Shown: positions 32,731-57,000, numbered from the stretch's first letter. The stretch: DNA of 64,000 nt from Larus michahellis (GCF_964199755.1 NC_133897.1:169684511-169748510); one strand, 5' to 3'. Translations and numbers: made by a program. Notes: generated by a model not told the origin, from the letters alone.

Positions 32731-33296
32731 ATCATGGAGTCACCGACTGGTTTGGGTGGGAAGGGACCTTAAAGCCCACACCAGTGCCACCCTCTGCCCT
32801 GGGCAGGGCCACCTCCCACCAGCCCAGGTTGCCCAAAGCCCCGGCCAACCTGGCCTTGAACCCCTCCAGGATGGGGCAGCCACAGCTTCTCTGGGCAACC
32901 TGGGCAGGGGCTCACCAGCTTCATCATGGAGAATTTCTGCCTTATTTTTAACCTAAATCTCCCTCTTTTGGTTTAAAAACCCCTTCCCCTCGTCCCCGTG
33001 GCTCCCCTCCCTGCTCCAGAGTCCCTCCCCAGCTTTCCCGGAGGCCCCTTGAGGGCCTGGAAGGGGCTGGAAGGTCTCCGCGGAGCCTTCTCTTCTCCAG
33101 GCTGAACCCCCCCAGCTCTCTCAGCCTGTCCTCCCAGCAGAGGGGCTCCAGCCCTCCCGGCATCTCCGGGGCCTCCTCCGGCCCCGCTCCGACGCCTCCG
33201 TGTCCTCCCGATGTCCCCGGGGCTGGAGGCAGCACTGCAGGGGGGTCTCCCCCGAGCGGAGCAGAGGGGCTGAATCCCCCTCGACCCCCTCCCGCG
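32731..33296 (-). mobile_element. CR1 LINE, 5'-truncated 3' end
   Basis: Minus-strand copy of the same CR1 3' region as at 220-906. Starting from its 3' end it reads (plus strand) GGTTTGGGTGGGAAGGGACC, then GGGCAGGGCCACCTCCCACC, CAGGTTGCCCAAAGCC, and AGCCTTCTCTTCTCCAGGCT. The two copies share unusual GC-rich variants, so they belong to one subfamily. Its 5' edge lies about 360 bp upstream of the VPS28 start codon. Confidence 0.9.
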
Positions 33297-33369
33297 GGGC
33301 CGGGCCCCCCCCAGGACGCGGGGGGGGGGGGGGGGACGAGGGGGGACGGGACGACGACGACACGACATT

Positions 33370-33658
33370 AAGCCCTCGGAGCGTCTTTTCCCGCCAAAAC
33401 CATCGCTTTTCCCGCTAAAACGGGCGCCTTTCCCCGCCCAAAGCGCTAAGCCCCGCCCTCCCCGCCAGTCCCGACCAGCCGAGCGCCGCATCCTCGACCC
33501 GCCGCCATTTTGCGGAAGCGCAGCGCGGACACCGGCGGCGGGACCGGGAGCGGCGGCGGCGGCGGGGGGAGCCCGGACCGGCACCGGGGGGAAGGGGGGA
33601 CGGGGAGGGGGGGGGGGGGGTCCCAGACCCCTCCGGGCGAGGCGGGGACCCCGGCGGG
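33370..33658 (+). promoter_or_regulatory. VPS28: VPS28 promoter and 5' UTR
   Basis: CpG-rich DNA with a YY1-type motif, GCCGCCATTTTG, at 33501-33512 and an adjacent GCGGAAGCGC ETS-like site. Paired TTTTCCCGC elements occur at 33388-33420. No TATA box. This is the usual layout of a housekeeping promoter. The upstream limit is set by the CR1 copy ending near 33296. Confidence 0.6.
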
Positions 33659-36398
33659 ATGTTTCACGGTATCGCGGGGCCGCCCGGGATGGGAGGTGAG
33701 AGCGGCGGCAGCGGGGCCCGCTGCTCCCCGCGGGCCTGGGGGGGCACCGGGGCTACCGGGAGGGGACACGGGGGCTACCGGGAGGGGGCGGGGTGGGGAC
33801 AGACCAGGGGTACTCGGGGGGTGGGGGAGGGGGTGGGGGGGAGCGGGGTCTCGAGGTTACCGGAGGGAAGCCGGGGCTACTGGGGGGGGGGGGCCGGGGC
33901 TACCGAGGCGGGAACCGGGGCTACCGGGGAGAAGCCGGGACTGGGGGGGGGGGGGGGGGGGGGGGGGCGGGGGCGGGGACAGGGCTACAGAGGTGGGGCC
34001 CGGGGCTACCGGGGGGAGGTGGGGGAGTGGCCGCAGGGGCTACCCAGGGGGACCCGGGCTACTGAGGGGGCCCGGGGCTACCGGCGTGGGGTGGGGGGAC
34101 GACGACACACAGCGGGGCTACCGAGTGGGGTGTCTGTGTGGCCCCCAGCCCCCCCCCCCCCACACACACCTCTGACCTCCCCCTCCCTCCGCAGCCCCCG
34201 GGAACAAGCCAGAGCTCTACGAGGTGAGTGTGGCCACCCCCGGCAGGGCACTGGCCACCAGCCCCTGGCTGAGCCATGTCGCCTCCCCCCCCCCCGCCCC
34301 CCGAAGCTGAGCCCTGTCCCCCCCCTGTCCCCGCAGGAGGTGAAGCTCTACAAGAACGCCAGGGAGAGGGAGAAGTGAGTCCAGCCCCCCCAGGGAACGG
34401 GGGACGAGCCCCAGGTGGCCACCGGCTCCGGTGGGACAGCCTGGGACACCGCGCTCCGTCACCGTCCCTCCCGGGACACCGTTCTCCATCGCGGTTCCTC
34501 CCGGGACGCCGTTCTCCATCGCGGTCCCCGGTTGTTCATCAGTGTGTCCCCCCCGTTCTCCATCGTGGTTCCTCCTGGGACACCGTTCTCCATCGCGGTC
34601 CCCTGTTCTCCACTGTGGTCCTTCCCGGGACACCGTTCTCCATCACAGCGTCCCATTCTCCATCACGGTTCCTCCTGGGACACCGTTCTCCATCACAGCG
34701 TCCCATTCTCCATCACGGTTCCTCCTGGGACACCGTTCTCCATCACAGCCTCCCATTCTCCATCACGGTTCCTCCCGGGACACCGTTCTCCATCACAGCG
34801 TCCCATTCTCCACTGTGGTCCCCGTTCTCTCCATCACGGTCCCTCCCGGGACATCGCTCCCCATCACGGTCCCTCCTGGTCCCCTCTTCTCCGTCACGGT
34901 CCCCCGTTCTCCATTACGGTCCTTCCTGGGACGCCGTTCTCCGTCGTGGTTCTTCCCAGGACACCTCTCGCCATCAGGGTCCCTCCTGGGACACAGCTCT
35001 CCGTCACGGTCCCCCACTGTCCCCTTCTCTCCGTGGTGGTCCCCCATCCTCCATCAGGGTCCCTCCCGGTCCCCCCTTCTCCGCTGCGGTACATCCTGGG
35101 AGTTGTCCCCTGCCGTCCCCGGTTCTCCATCCCAGCTCCTCCTGGGACCCCGTTCTCCCAACGTGCTCCGCCGTCCTCTGTCGCGGTCCCCCGTCCTCCG
35201 TCGCGGTCCCTCCTGGAACACTTCTCCGTCGCGGTCCCCCGTCCTCCGTCGCGGTCCCCTCGTCCTCCACGGCGCTCCCTCCCGGGACGTGGTTGCCCAC
35301 CGCGGTCCGCGTTGCGGTTGCAGGTACGACAACATGGCCGAGCTCTTTGCGGTGGTGAAGACGCTGCAGGCCCTGGAGAAAGCCTACATCAAGGACTGCG
35401 TCTCTCCTAACGAGTAAGTCCTCGGCGCCGAGCAGGGCGATGGCGCGCCGCGGAGGTGCCATCGTGTCCCCGAGGGAGGGGACAAGCCCGTCCCTGTGTC
35501 ATCGTCCCCCCCCCAGGTACACGGCCGCCTGCTCCCGCCTCCTGGTCCAGTTCAAAGCTGCCCTCAAGCAAGTGCAGGGCTCCGAGATCAGCTCCATCGA
35601 CGACTTCTGCCGCAAGTTCCGGGTGAGCCGAGCCGCTGCTGGATCCCTCGGTGCCACCGGATCGCTCGGCGCCGGCACACACCGGGCAGCGGGGCCGGGC
35701 GGGCGCCGGTTGCGCCGCTGACGGCGTCGTCTCCCCGCAGCTCGACTGCCCCTTGGCCATGGAGAGGATCAAGGAGGACCGGCCCATCACCATCAAGGAC
35801 GACAAGGGCAACCTCAACCGCTGCATCGCCGACATCGTCTCCGTACGGTGCCGGGGCTCGGCCGCGGTGGTTTTGGGGGCAGCTTCGGTAGTTTTGGGGG
35901 GGTGGGAAGGGTCGCGGTTGAGCCGAACTTCCCTTTACTTGCAGCTCTTCATCACGGTGATGGACAAGCTGCGCCTGGAGATCCGAGCCATGGACGAGGT
36001 AGGCTTCGCCCATGTGCCGCGGCGGCAGCGCCGGCAGCCCCAGTTTGGCCAGGCCGGCGCGGTGGCTCACCCCCAGCTCCCTCCCCCAGATCCAGCCGGA
36101 CCTGCGGGAGCTGATGGAGACCATGAACCGCATGAGCCACCTGCCCCCCGACTTCGAGGGCCGGCAGAAAGTCAACCAGTGGTGAGTGCCGGGGCGCCGG
36201 CGCCGTTACCGGCACCGTTTTTGGCATGCCGCTAATGCAGCCCCCCCACCCCACCCACCCCCCCCCGCAACTTCTCGCAGGCTGCAGACGCTCAGCGGGA
36301 TGTCGGCGTCGGACGAGCTGGACGATTCCCAGGTCCGGCAGATGTTGTTCGACCTGGAATCCGCCTACAACGCCTTCAACCGCTTCCTCCACGCCTGA
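33659..36398 (+). CDS. VPS28: ESCRT-I subunit VPS28
   Basis: VPS28 is a core ESCRT-I subunit that binds TSG101 and VPS37 and links to ESCRT-II in sorting ubiquitinated cargo into multivesicular bodies. Nine exons: 33659-33695, 34195-34223, 34337-34374, 35324-35413, 35517-35622, 35741-35842, 35945-35998, 36090-36181, 36281-36398. They give 221 residues, the human length, with every phase correct and GT-AG at every intron. The start MFHGI matches mammals. Recognisable blocks are [40 protein letters not shown], and the carboxyl four-helix bundle with [20 protein letters not shown] and the end FNRFLHA. The protein is almost unchanged from mammals. Convergent with TONSL. Confidence 0.98.
33700..34140. 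repeat. GGGGCTACCGG minisatellite, VPS28 intron 1
   Basis: Units of about 18-24 bp containing CCGGGGCTACCGGGG, with G runs up to 23 bases near 33950-33967. It occupies most of the 500-bp intron 1. G-quadruplex formation in the nascent transcript is likely from composition. Confidence 0.85.
34440..35290. repeat. About 50-bp minisatellite, VPS28 intron 3
   Basis: Units holding GTTCTCCATCACAGCGTCCC and ATTCTCCATCACGGTTCCTC plus CTGGGACACC, with half-units and drift towards the 3' end. It fills nearly the whole of intron 3. Open frames across it are artefacts. Confidence 0.9.
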
Positions 36399-36488
36399 GC
36401 CAGCCGGCAGCGCCGTTCCCTCCTGGTTCAGCCCTCCCAGTCCCCCCCCCCCCCCAGTCCTTACTGGTGTTAAGATGAAGCTGGGGAC

Positions 36489-36494
36489 AATAAA
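36489..36494 (+). promoter_or_regulatory. VPS28: VPS28 poly(A) signal (AATAAA)
   Basis: AATAAA lies 91 bases after the VPS28 stop, giving a very short 3' UTR. TONSL ends from the other side at 36605, so the two transcripts terminate within about 110 bp of each other. Confidence 0.9.
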
Positions 36495-36604
36495 ACCCTC
36501 GTCTGTCACCTGCCGGTGACGCCGGGACCCCAAAAACCACCAGCCACGTTGATAAAGACAGTGTGTAATGGCTGCGCCGGTTGAAACCAGGAGCCGCCGG
36601 CGCT

Positions 36605-48452
<11,848 letters not shown>

Positions 48453-48655
48453 CTCCCGCCGCCGAGCGCCGCACGCCCCGTCAGGCCCCGCCCCGCCACC
48501 CCCATTGGCCGCCGCTCCGCGCTCTCCGCCAATCCGCGTGGGGCAGGGGCGGGAGCCCGCCGCTGCCATTGGTCAGCTCGGGGAGCAGGACCCGCCTCCG
48601 CGGGGCGGGGAAATACGGCCGCCGGCCCGGCGCGAGAGCGTCCGCGGGGGGTGAT
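48453..48655 (-). promoter_or_regulatory. TONSL: TONSL promoter with three CCAAT boxes
   Basis: CpG-dense DNA just upstream of the TONSL start. It holds three NF-Y-type CCAAT elements: ATTGG at 48504-48508, CCAAT at 48529-48533 and ATTGG at 48568-48572. Clusters of CCAAT boxes are typical of cell-cycle genes, which suits a replication-repair gene. No TATA box. Confidence 0.65.
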
Positions 48656-51170
48656 GGGAAGAGCGGCGGCCCCGGTGCTCCCAGTAACCCCCAGTGCTCC
48701 CAGTAACCCCCAGTGCTCCCAGTAACCTCCGGTGCCCCCAGTCCGGCGGCCCCAGTGCTCCCAGTAAGTCCCAATGCTCACAGTCCAGCGATCCCAGTGC
48801 TCCCAGTAACTCCCGGTACTCCCAGTACAGCAGCCCCAGTACTCCCAGTAACGCCCAGTGCTCCCAGTACAGCGACCCCAGTGCTCCCAGTGCCCCCCGG
48901 TGCTCCCAGTACAGCGACCCCGGTGCTCCCGGTAACCCCCAGTGCTCCCAGTACAGCGACCGCGGTGCTCCCAGTAACCCCTGGTGCTCCCAGTACAGCG
49001 ACCCCGGTGCTCCCAGTGCCCCCCGGTGCTCCCAGTACAGCGACCCCGGTGCTCCCAGTAACCCCCAGTGCTCCCAGTACAGCGACCCCGGTGCTCCCAG
49101 TAACCCCCGGTGCTCCCAGTCCAGCGGCCCCGGTGCTCCCAGTAACCCCTGGTGCTCCCAGTACAGTGGCCCCACTGCTCCCAGTAACCCCCAGTGCTCC
49201 CAGTACAGCGACCCCGGTGCTCCCAGTAACCTCCAGTGCTCCCAGTCCGGCGGCCCCGGTGCTCCCAGTAACCCCCGGTGCTCCCAGTACAGCGGCCCCA
49301 CTGCTCCCAGTAACCCCCAGTGCTCCCAGTACAGCGACCCCGGTGCTCCCAGTAACCTCCAGTGCTCCCAGTAATCCCCGGTGCTCCCAGTCACTTCCGG
49401 TGCTCCCAGTCCAGCAGTCCCAGTGCTCCCAGTAACCCCTGGTGCTCCCAGTCCGGCGGCCCCAGTGCTCCCAGTAACCCCCAGTGCTCCCAGTACAGCG
49501 ACCCCGGTGCTCCCAGTACCCCCCAGTGCTCCCAGTGCCCCCCAGTACTCCCAGTAACCCCTGGTGCTCCCAGTACAGCAATCCCAGTGCTCCCAGTAAT
49601 TCCCGGTGCTTCCAGTCCGGTGGCCCCGGTGCTCCCAATACCTCCCAGTGCTCCCAGTACGGCGACCCCGGTGCTCCCAGTACCTCCCAGTCCAGCGGCC
49701 CCGGTGCTACCAGTAACTCCTGGTGCTCCCAGTACAGCGGCCCCGGTGCTCCCAGTAACCCCCAGTGCTCCCAGTACAGTGACCCCGGTGCTCCCAGTAA
49801 CCCCCAGTGCTCCCAGTACAGCGGCCCCAGGGCTCCCAGTAACGCCCAGTCCAGCAGCCCCGGTGCTCCCAGTAACCCCCAGTGCTCCCAGTACAGCGGC
49901 CCCACTGCTCCCAGTAACCCCCAGTGCTCCAAGTATGGCGGCCCCAGTGCTCCCAGTACAGCGACCCCGGTGCTCCCAGTAACCTCCGGTGCTCCCAGTA
50001 ACCCCCGGTGCTCCCAGTACAGCGGCCCCAGGGCTCCCAGTAACGCCCAGTCCAGCGGCCCCGGTGCTCCCAGTAACCCCTGGTGCTCCCAGTCTGGCAG
50101 CCCCGGTGCTCCCAGTAACTCCCAGTGCTCCAAGTGCGGTGGCCCAGTGCTCCCAGTACAGTGGCCCCACTGCTCCCAGTAACCCCCAGTGCTCCCAGTA
50201 CAGCGGCCCCAGTGCTCCCAGTAACTCCCAGTGCAGCAGCCCCACTGCTCCCAGTAACCCCCAGTGCTCCCAGTGCCCTCCAGTAGCTCCCAGTCCTCTC
50301 CAGTATCCCCCAGCCCAGCACTCCCAGTTCTCCCAGTAGACTCCAGTAGCTCCCAGTCCTCTCCAGTATCCCCCAGCCCAGCACTCCCAGTTCTCCCAGT
50401 ACACTCCAGTAGCTCCCAGTCCTCCCCAGTATCCCCCAGCCCAGCACTCCCAGTTCCCCCAGTACACTCCAGTAGCTCCCAGTCCTCCCCAGTATCCCCC
50501 AGCCCAGCAGCCCCAGTGCTCCCAGTATCCCCCAGTGCACTCCAGTACACCCCGCTACGCTCAGGCCAGTGTCCCCCAATGCCCCCCCAGTACTCCCAGT
50601 GCCCCCAGTCCAGTCCTGCCACCACGCAGCCCAGTACTCCCAGTACCCCAAGTCCGACATCCCAGTACGCCTCAGCAGCTCCCAGTATCCCCTACCCAGT
50701 GCCTCCCAGTACCCCCCCCACATACACCCCTGCAGCCCTGGGCTGCCCAGTTTCTCCAGTAATCCTCCAAAACCTCCCAGTATCCCCAGCCCAGTGCTCC
50801 CAGTGTGCCCCTTACACCCAGACCAGTGCTCCCAGTATCCCCAAGCATCTCCATCCCAGTGCCCCCAGTTTCCCCAGTAACCCCCAGCCCAGTGCCCCGT
50901 TTTCCCCAGTAACCCCCAGCCCACTGCCTCCCAGTAGCCCCAGTAGCCCCCAGCCCAGTGCTCCCAGTAGCCCCCAGCCCAGTGCTCCCAGTATCTCCCC
51001 TCCCCCTCGCCCAGTTCCCCCAGTAACCCCCAGCCCAGTGCTCCCAGTAGCCCCCAGCCCAGTGCTCCCAGTATCTCCCCTCCCCCTCACCCAGTTCCCC
51101 CAGTAACCCCCAGCCCAGTGCTCCCAGTAGCCCCAGTAACCCCCAGCCCAGTGCCCCCAGTTGCCCCCCC
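48655..51170. repeat. CCCAGTGCTCCCAGTA minisatellite between TONSL and ZFTRAF1
   Basis: 2.5 kb. To about 50250 the unit is 42 bp, a dimer of a 21-bp motif (AGTAACCCCCAGTGCTCCCA then GTACAGCGACCCCGGTGCTC). From 50250 to 51170 shorter CCAGTAGCTCCCAGTCC and CCCAGTATCCCC units take over. As 42 is divisible by three, open frames persist but have no protein logic. Confidence 0.94.
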
Positions 51171-51189
51171 CCCAATTACCGCAGGCGAG

Positions 51190-51600
51190 GGAAGAGCTAA
51201 TTAGCCGGGGGGGGGGGAGACGAGGAACGAGGGACACCCCCCAGCCCAGCCCGGGGGGGGGGGGGGGGGGGCAGGATCGGGCCCCCCGGGGGGGGACGAC
51301 ACCCCCCAGAGTGGGGGTGGGGGTGACGCCCCCCCCCCCCCCCCCCCCCCAGCCCCGATTTAATGAATTCCAAATTATTCTCACGCTCTGAAACTGCTTA
51401 ATTACCCGGGGGGGGGCTGGGCCCTGCCCCCTGCAGGAAACGGGGCAAAACAATCCTCCGATTCGGGTGAAAAACCAAAAAACCAACCCCCCCCCCCCCC
51501 AATTTGGGGTAAAAAACCCCAGATACGACACTCAAATTTCCGGGGGGGGGGGAGGGGGGGGGGACGGACGGACCCAAACCACAAAAAAACCAAACCTCAA
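51190..51600. other. Homopolymer-rich spacer
   Basis: Long G and C runs (51246-51270, 51329-51350) with one short unique segment around 51351-51410. No gene was recognised. Confidence 0.5.
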
Positions 51601-51609
51601 ACGTGGGGG

Positions 51610-52480
51610 AAGAAACGCCCCAATTTTGGTTTAAAAAAGGACCCTGAACTTTCGGTGAAAAAATGCCAAGTTTTGGTGAAAAGAAACTTCAACTTTTGGT
51701 GGAAAAAAACCGCCTCCAATTTGGGGGAAAAAACCCTCCAATCTTGGTGAGAAACCCCTCGACTTCAGTGAAAAAAAACCTGAAATTTTGGTGAGAAAAC
51801 CCTCGACTCCAGTGAAAAACCCTCCAATTTTGGTGAAAAAAATAAATCGCGCAAATTTTGGTAAAAAAAAAACAACCACGCGCTCCAATTTTTTGGGGAA
51901 AAAAACCTCAAATTTTGCTTTAAAAAAAGATCTTCGACTTTTGCTAAAAAGAAACTTCCCCTTTGGTGAGAAAAAACCCCCCAGTTTTGGTGAAAGTTAA
52001 AATTTTGGTGAAAAAAAAAACCCCAACCAAGTTTCGGTGCAAAGAAACTTCAACTTTTGGGTGAAAAACCCCTTAACTTTTGTAAAAAAAACCCTCAAAT
52101 TTCTTGCAAAACCCTCCAATTTTGGTGAAAAAACCCTCAACTTTTGTGAAAACCCCTCCAATTTGGGGGCAAAAAAAAAATCCTCAAATTTTGGTGAAAA
52201 AAAAAAACCCCACCCTCCAATTTGGGTTAAAAAAAGCCCAACCAACCAACACTCAAATTTTGGTAAAAAAAACCACCAACCCCCTCAAATTTGGGAGAAA
52301 ACCCCTCAAATTTGGGTTTAAAAAAAGCCCCTCGACCTTTGGTGAAAAGAAACTTCAACTTTTGCGAAAAACGCTCAAATTTCGTGAAAAACCCTCCGAT
52401 TTTGGTGAAAAAAATCCTCAACTTTGGGGGAAAACGCCGCCGATTTTGGCGAAAGCTGGGAAAAGGCCCCAGCCGCTGCC
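51610..52480. repeat. AT-rich CAATTTTGGTGAAAAAACC array
   Basis: About 40 diverged units of 20-26 bp, type CAATTTTGGTGAAAAAACCCT, with A runs of 3-10. It is the only clearly AT-rich block in the window. Variants CAAATTTTGG, AACTTTTGG and AACTTCAAC recur. Confidence 0.9.
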
Positions 52481-52499
52481 GAGCTCGTTAACGGCACAG

Positions 52500-53045
52500 T
52501 TTTAATTAGGGGGGGTGGGACCCCCCCCCAGGAGGGGCCGAGCTTAAAAAAAAAGCCCCGAATAATTGGAAAATTCCCCATTTTTTATTCTAGAAGTAAA
52601 AGCCGCAGCCCTCCCCCCCCCCCCGGCTTTGGCTCAAGAGTGAATTATTTTTTACTGTTTTTTTTTGCTTTAAAAAGGGGGTTTGGGGGTGGGGGAGGGG
52701 CTGTTGGAGGGGTTTCGGTGGGATTTTTGGGTGAGTTTTGCTGTTCTGGGGGGGTTGGGGGTTTGTTGGGGGTTTGTTGTTTGTTTTTTTTTTTAATTTG
52801 GGTTTATTTGTCGGGATTTTCTGGGGTTTGTCCGTTTTGGGGGGGTCTGACCAGCTTTGGGGGGTTTCTGTCCTTTTTGCTTGTTTCGTGTCTCGTTTTT
52901 TTGTATTTTGTCCGGTTTTTTAGTGGGTTTTGTTCAGGTATTTTTGTCTTTTTTTTTTTTTGTCTGGGTTTTTTTTTTTTTCTTTCGTCAATTTTTTTTC
53001 TCCGGGATTTGTTTTTTTGTCAATTACTTTAAAATTATTTTCATC
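52500..53045. other. T/G-rich stretch
   Basis: Plus strand rich in T with GGGGTTT blocks. 52520-52620 is mixed. No exon or known element was recognised. It could be part of the ZFTRAF1 3' flank. Confidence 0.5.
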
Positions 53046-53049
53046 GGGG

Positions 53050-53870
53050 GTGGCTTTTTTCATCCTTTTTTCTTTTTTTTTTTTTTTTTTTTTAACATTC
53101 TGTCCACTTTTTTCCCCTTTCCCCTTTTCTTTTTACATTTTGTCCTTTTCTTCACATTCCGCCCAATTTTTTTTTTTGTGTCTTTCACCTTTTTTTTTTT
53201 TTGACATTTTGTCCACTTTTTTTTTTTTTTTTTTTTTTTACATTCTGTCCGGTTTTCTCCACCTTTCCTCCTTTTTTTTTTTTTTTTTAATATAATAACA
53301 TTTCCCCTGGCTTTTTTTGCCTTTCCTCCGTTTTTTTAATGCCCCGCCCAGCTTTCTTGCCCTTTTGGCCTTTTTTTTTTTCCTCACATTTCCCCCAACT
53401 TTTTTCACTTTTCCTCTTTTTTTCCTCACATTTCCCCCAACTTTTTTCACTTTTCCTCTTTTTTTCCTCACATTTCCCCCAACTTCTTTCACTTTTCCTC
53501 TTTTTTTCCTCACATTTCCCCCAACTTCTTTCACTTTTCCTCTTTTTTTCCTCACATTTCCCCCAACTTTTTTCACTTTTCCTCTTTTTTTCCTCACATT
53601 TCCCCCAACTTTTTTCACTTTTCCTCTTTTTTTTCCTCACATTTCCCCCAACTTCTTTCACTTTTCCTCTTTTTTTTTTTCTCACATTTCCCCCAACTTC
53701 TTTCACTTTTCCTTTTTTTTTCTCACATTTCCCCCAGCTTTTCCCCCCTTTCCCCTTTTTTTTTTTTTAAAATTTCCCCCACTTTTTTCACCTTTCCTCC
53801 CTCTCTCCCTCTCTTTTTTTTTTTTTTTTTTTAAAATTCCCCCCAGCTTTTCCTCCCTTCCCCCACACCC
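53050..53870. repeat. 42-bp homopyrimidine-biased array downstream of ZFTRAF1
   Basis: From about 53375 to 53760 there are about nine units of CCTCACATTTCCCCCAACTT plus TTTTCACTTTTCCTCTTTTTTT. Looser T- and C-run DNA lies on both sides. Plus strand over 90 percent C and T by eye. Such mirror-like tracts can form triplex DNA. Confidence 0.9.
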
Positions 53871-53929
53871 CGCCCGGCTCCGTCCGTTTCGCTTTTTCGT
53901 TTCGCTTTTTTTTTTGTCGTCGTCGTCGT

Positions 53930-53935
53930 TTTATT
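53930..53935 (-). promoter_or_regulatory. ZFTRAF1: Candidate ZFTRAF1 poly(A) signal (AATAAA)
   Basis: AATAAA on the minus strand lies about 145 bp downstream of the ZFTRAF1 stop codon. Other AATAAA words occur further downstream in the T-rich DNA, so the used site is not certain. Confidence 0.5.
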
Positions 53936-54078
53936 TTTTTCTCCGATTTCCCTCCCCTTACCCCCTCCCCCTCCTCCCTCCCCCCTCCCCCTCCCCCCAC
54001 CCCACCCTCCCCCTCTCCCCGCCGCCCCCAACCTCCCCTTTTCCTCCCTCCCCTCCCCCCCCCCCGGCTCCCCGAGTC

Positions 54079-57000
54079 TCATTTTTGGATCTGGAATATA
54101 AAAAGGCGGAGGTTGATGTTCTTGGCCGCCAGCAGTTTGTTGCACTCCACCGAGTCGAGGATGGGCAGCGCCATGTAGTCGGTCTCGTTGCTCTCGTTGC
54201 TGAAGACGAAGTGGTAGATGACGGGGCGGATCTGGACGTCGTCGTAGGGCCCCTCCAGCAGCAGGAAGGAGCACTCCAGCGGCGCGTTCACCTTGCTCTT
54301 CAGGATGAGCTGGAAGGAGAGGGTGCGCTTGCAGGAGAGGTTGGGGTTCCGCTCCGAGTCGTTCACCCGCGCCTTCAGCACCCACGTCTGGTTCAGCACC
54401 GTCAGCCGCGGCGTCTCGTAGTACAGGCGCGTGATGAAGTCGTCCGTGCGGTACGGCCGGAACTGCACCTCTGACGGAAACCACCGGGAAGAGAAGAAAA
54501 AGAAAGAAAAAAAAACAAAACAAAAAAAAAAAAAAAAAAAGGGGGGACGTTGGGGTGACCGCCAGCTCCCCTTCCTCCTCCTCCTCCTCCTCCTCCTCCT
54601 CCTCCTCCTCCTCCTCATCCTCCTCCTCATCCTCCTCCTCCTCCTCATCCTCCTCGACCCGCAGCCCCGCACCGAACCTCAGCTCCACAATTCAACCCGG
54701 CGAGCCGGCGCAGCCAGGCCAAGGGACGTGATGGGGACGGGCGTTTGGTGATGGGAGACGGTGCCGCAAGGGGCGGCTCCCGGCCACCAAAAGGCTTTAC
54801 CAGCGTCCTACGGTGTGCCGGCAACAGCCACCAGCAGCCGAAAGGCTTTACCAGCGTCCTACGGTGTGCCGGCAACAGCCACCGGCTGGCGAAAGGCTCT
54901 ACCAGCGTCCTACGGTGTGCCGGCAACAGCCACCGGCAGCCAAAAGGCTCTACCAGCGTCCTACGGTGTGCCGGCAACAGCCACCGGCAGCCAAAAGGCT
55001 CTACCAGCGTCCTACGGTGTGCCGGCAACAGCCACCGGCAGCCAAAAGGCTCTACCAGCGTCCTACGGTGTGCCGGCAACAGCCACCGGCTGGCGAAAGG
55101 CTCTACCAGCGTCCTACGGTGTGCTGGCAACAGCCACCAGCTGGCAAAAGGCTTTACCAGCGTCCTACGGTGTGCCGGCAACAGCCACCAGCTGGCAAAA
55201 GGCTTTACCAGCGTCCTACGGTGTGCCGGCAACAGCCACCGGCGGCCGAAAGGCTCTACCAGCGTCCTACGGCAGACCGGCAACAGCCACCGGCGGCCAA
55301 AAGGCTCTACCAGCGTCCTACGGTGTGCCGGCAACAGCCACCGGCAGCCAAAAGGCTCTACCAGCGTCCTACGGCAGACCGGCAACAGCCACCGGTGGCC
55401 AAAAGGCTCTACCAGCACCCTATGGTGGTTACCAGCAACCACCGCTGCTTGCCAAAAGGCTTTACCAGTGTCCTACGGCACACCAGCAACAACCATCAGC
55501 CACCAAAAGGCTCTACCAGTGTCCTACAGCAAACCAGCAACCACGACTGGTTACCGAAAGGCTTTACCAGTGTCCTCTGGTGGTTACCAGCAACCACCAC
55601 TGCTTGCCAAAAGGCTTTACCAGTACCTTACGGTACACTGGCCACCACCACGGGTTGCCAAAAGCCTTTACCAGCGTCCTACGGCACACCAGCAACAACC
55701 ATCGGCCACCAAAAGGCTTTACCAGCGTCCTACAGCATGCTGGCAACCGCCATCAGTTGCCAAAAGCCTTTACCAGTGCCCCACAGCACACCGGCAGCCG
55801 CCACTGGTTGCCCAAAGGCTTTACCAGCACTCTATGGCAGTTGCTGGCAACCACAACCCGCTGCCAAAAGGCTCTACCAGCATCCTACGGTGTGCCGGCA
55901 ACCGCCAAAGCTGCCCACAAGGTTTCACCAGCGTTCGACAGCATGCCAGCAGCCACCTCTGTCTGCCACAGGCTTTACCAGTACTCTACGGTGGTTGCCG
56001 GCAACCACCTCTGTCTGCCACAGGCTTTACCAGTACTCTACGGTGGTTGCCGGCAACCACCTCTGTCTGCCACAGGCTTTACCAGTACTCTACGGTGGTT
56101 GCCGGCAACAACCACCAGCTGCCAAAAGGCTTTACCGGTGTCCTACGGTATGCTGACAACCACCACCGGTTGCCAAAAGGCTTTACCAGCATCCTACGGC
56201 ACACCAGCAACTATCATCAGCCACCAAAAGGCTCTACCAGCGTCCTACGGTGTGCCAGCAACCACCACCGGTTGCCGAAAGGCTTTACCAGTGTCCTGTG
56301 GCGCACGGGTGACCACCACTGGCTGCCAAACGGCTCTACCAGCATCCTATGGTGGTTACCAGCAACCACCACTGCTTGCCGAAAGTCTTTACCAGTGTCC
56401 TACGGCACACAGGCAACCACCACCGGTTGCCAAAGGCTTTACCAGAGTCCTGTGGTGGTTATCGGCAACCACCACCGGTTGCCAACGGCTTTACCAGAGT
56501 CCTGTGGTGGTTATCGGCAACCACCACCGGTTGCCAAAGGCTTTACCAGAGTCCTGTGGTGGTTATCGGCAACACCACCGGTTGCCAACGGCTTTACCAG
56601 AGTCCTGTGGTGGTTATCGGCAACCACCACCGGTTGCCAAAGGCTTTACCAGAGTCCTGTGGTGGTTATCGGCAACCACCACCGGTTGCCAAAGGCTTTA
56701 CCAGAGTCCTGTGGTGGTTATCGGCAACCACCACCGGTTGCCAAAGGCTTTACCAGTGTCCTACGGCACACCAGCAACTACCATCAGCCACCAAAAGGCT
56801 TTACCAGTGTCCTGCGGCAAACCAGCAGCCACCGTTGGTTGCCAAAAGACTTTAGCAGCATCCTACGGTGGTTACCGGCAACCACCACTTGTTGCCAGAA
56901 AGCTTACCAGCGTCCTACGGCACACCAACAACAACCACCAGTTGCCCAAAGGCTTTACCAGCGTCCCACGGCACACCAGCAGCCACCACCGGCTGCCCAA

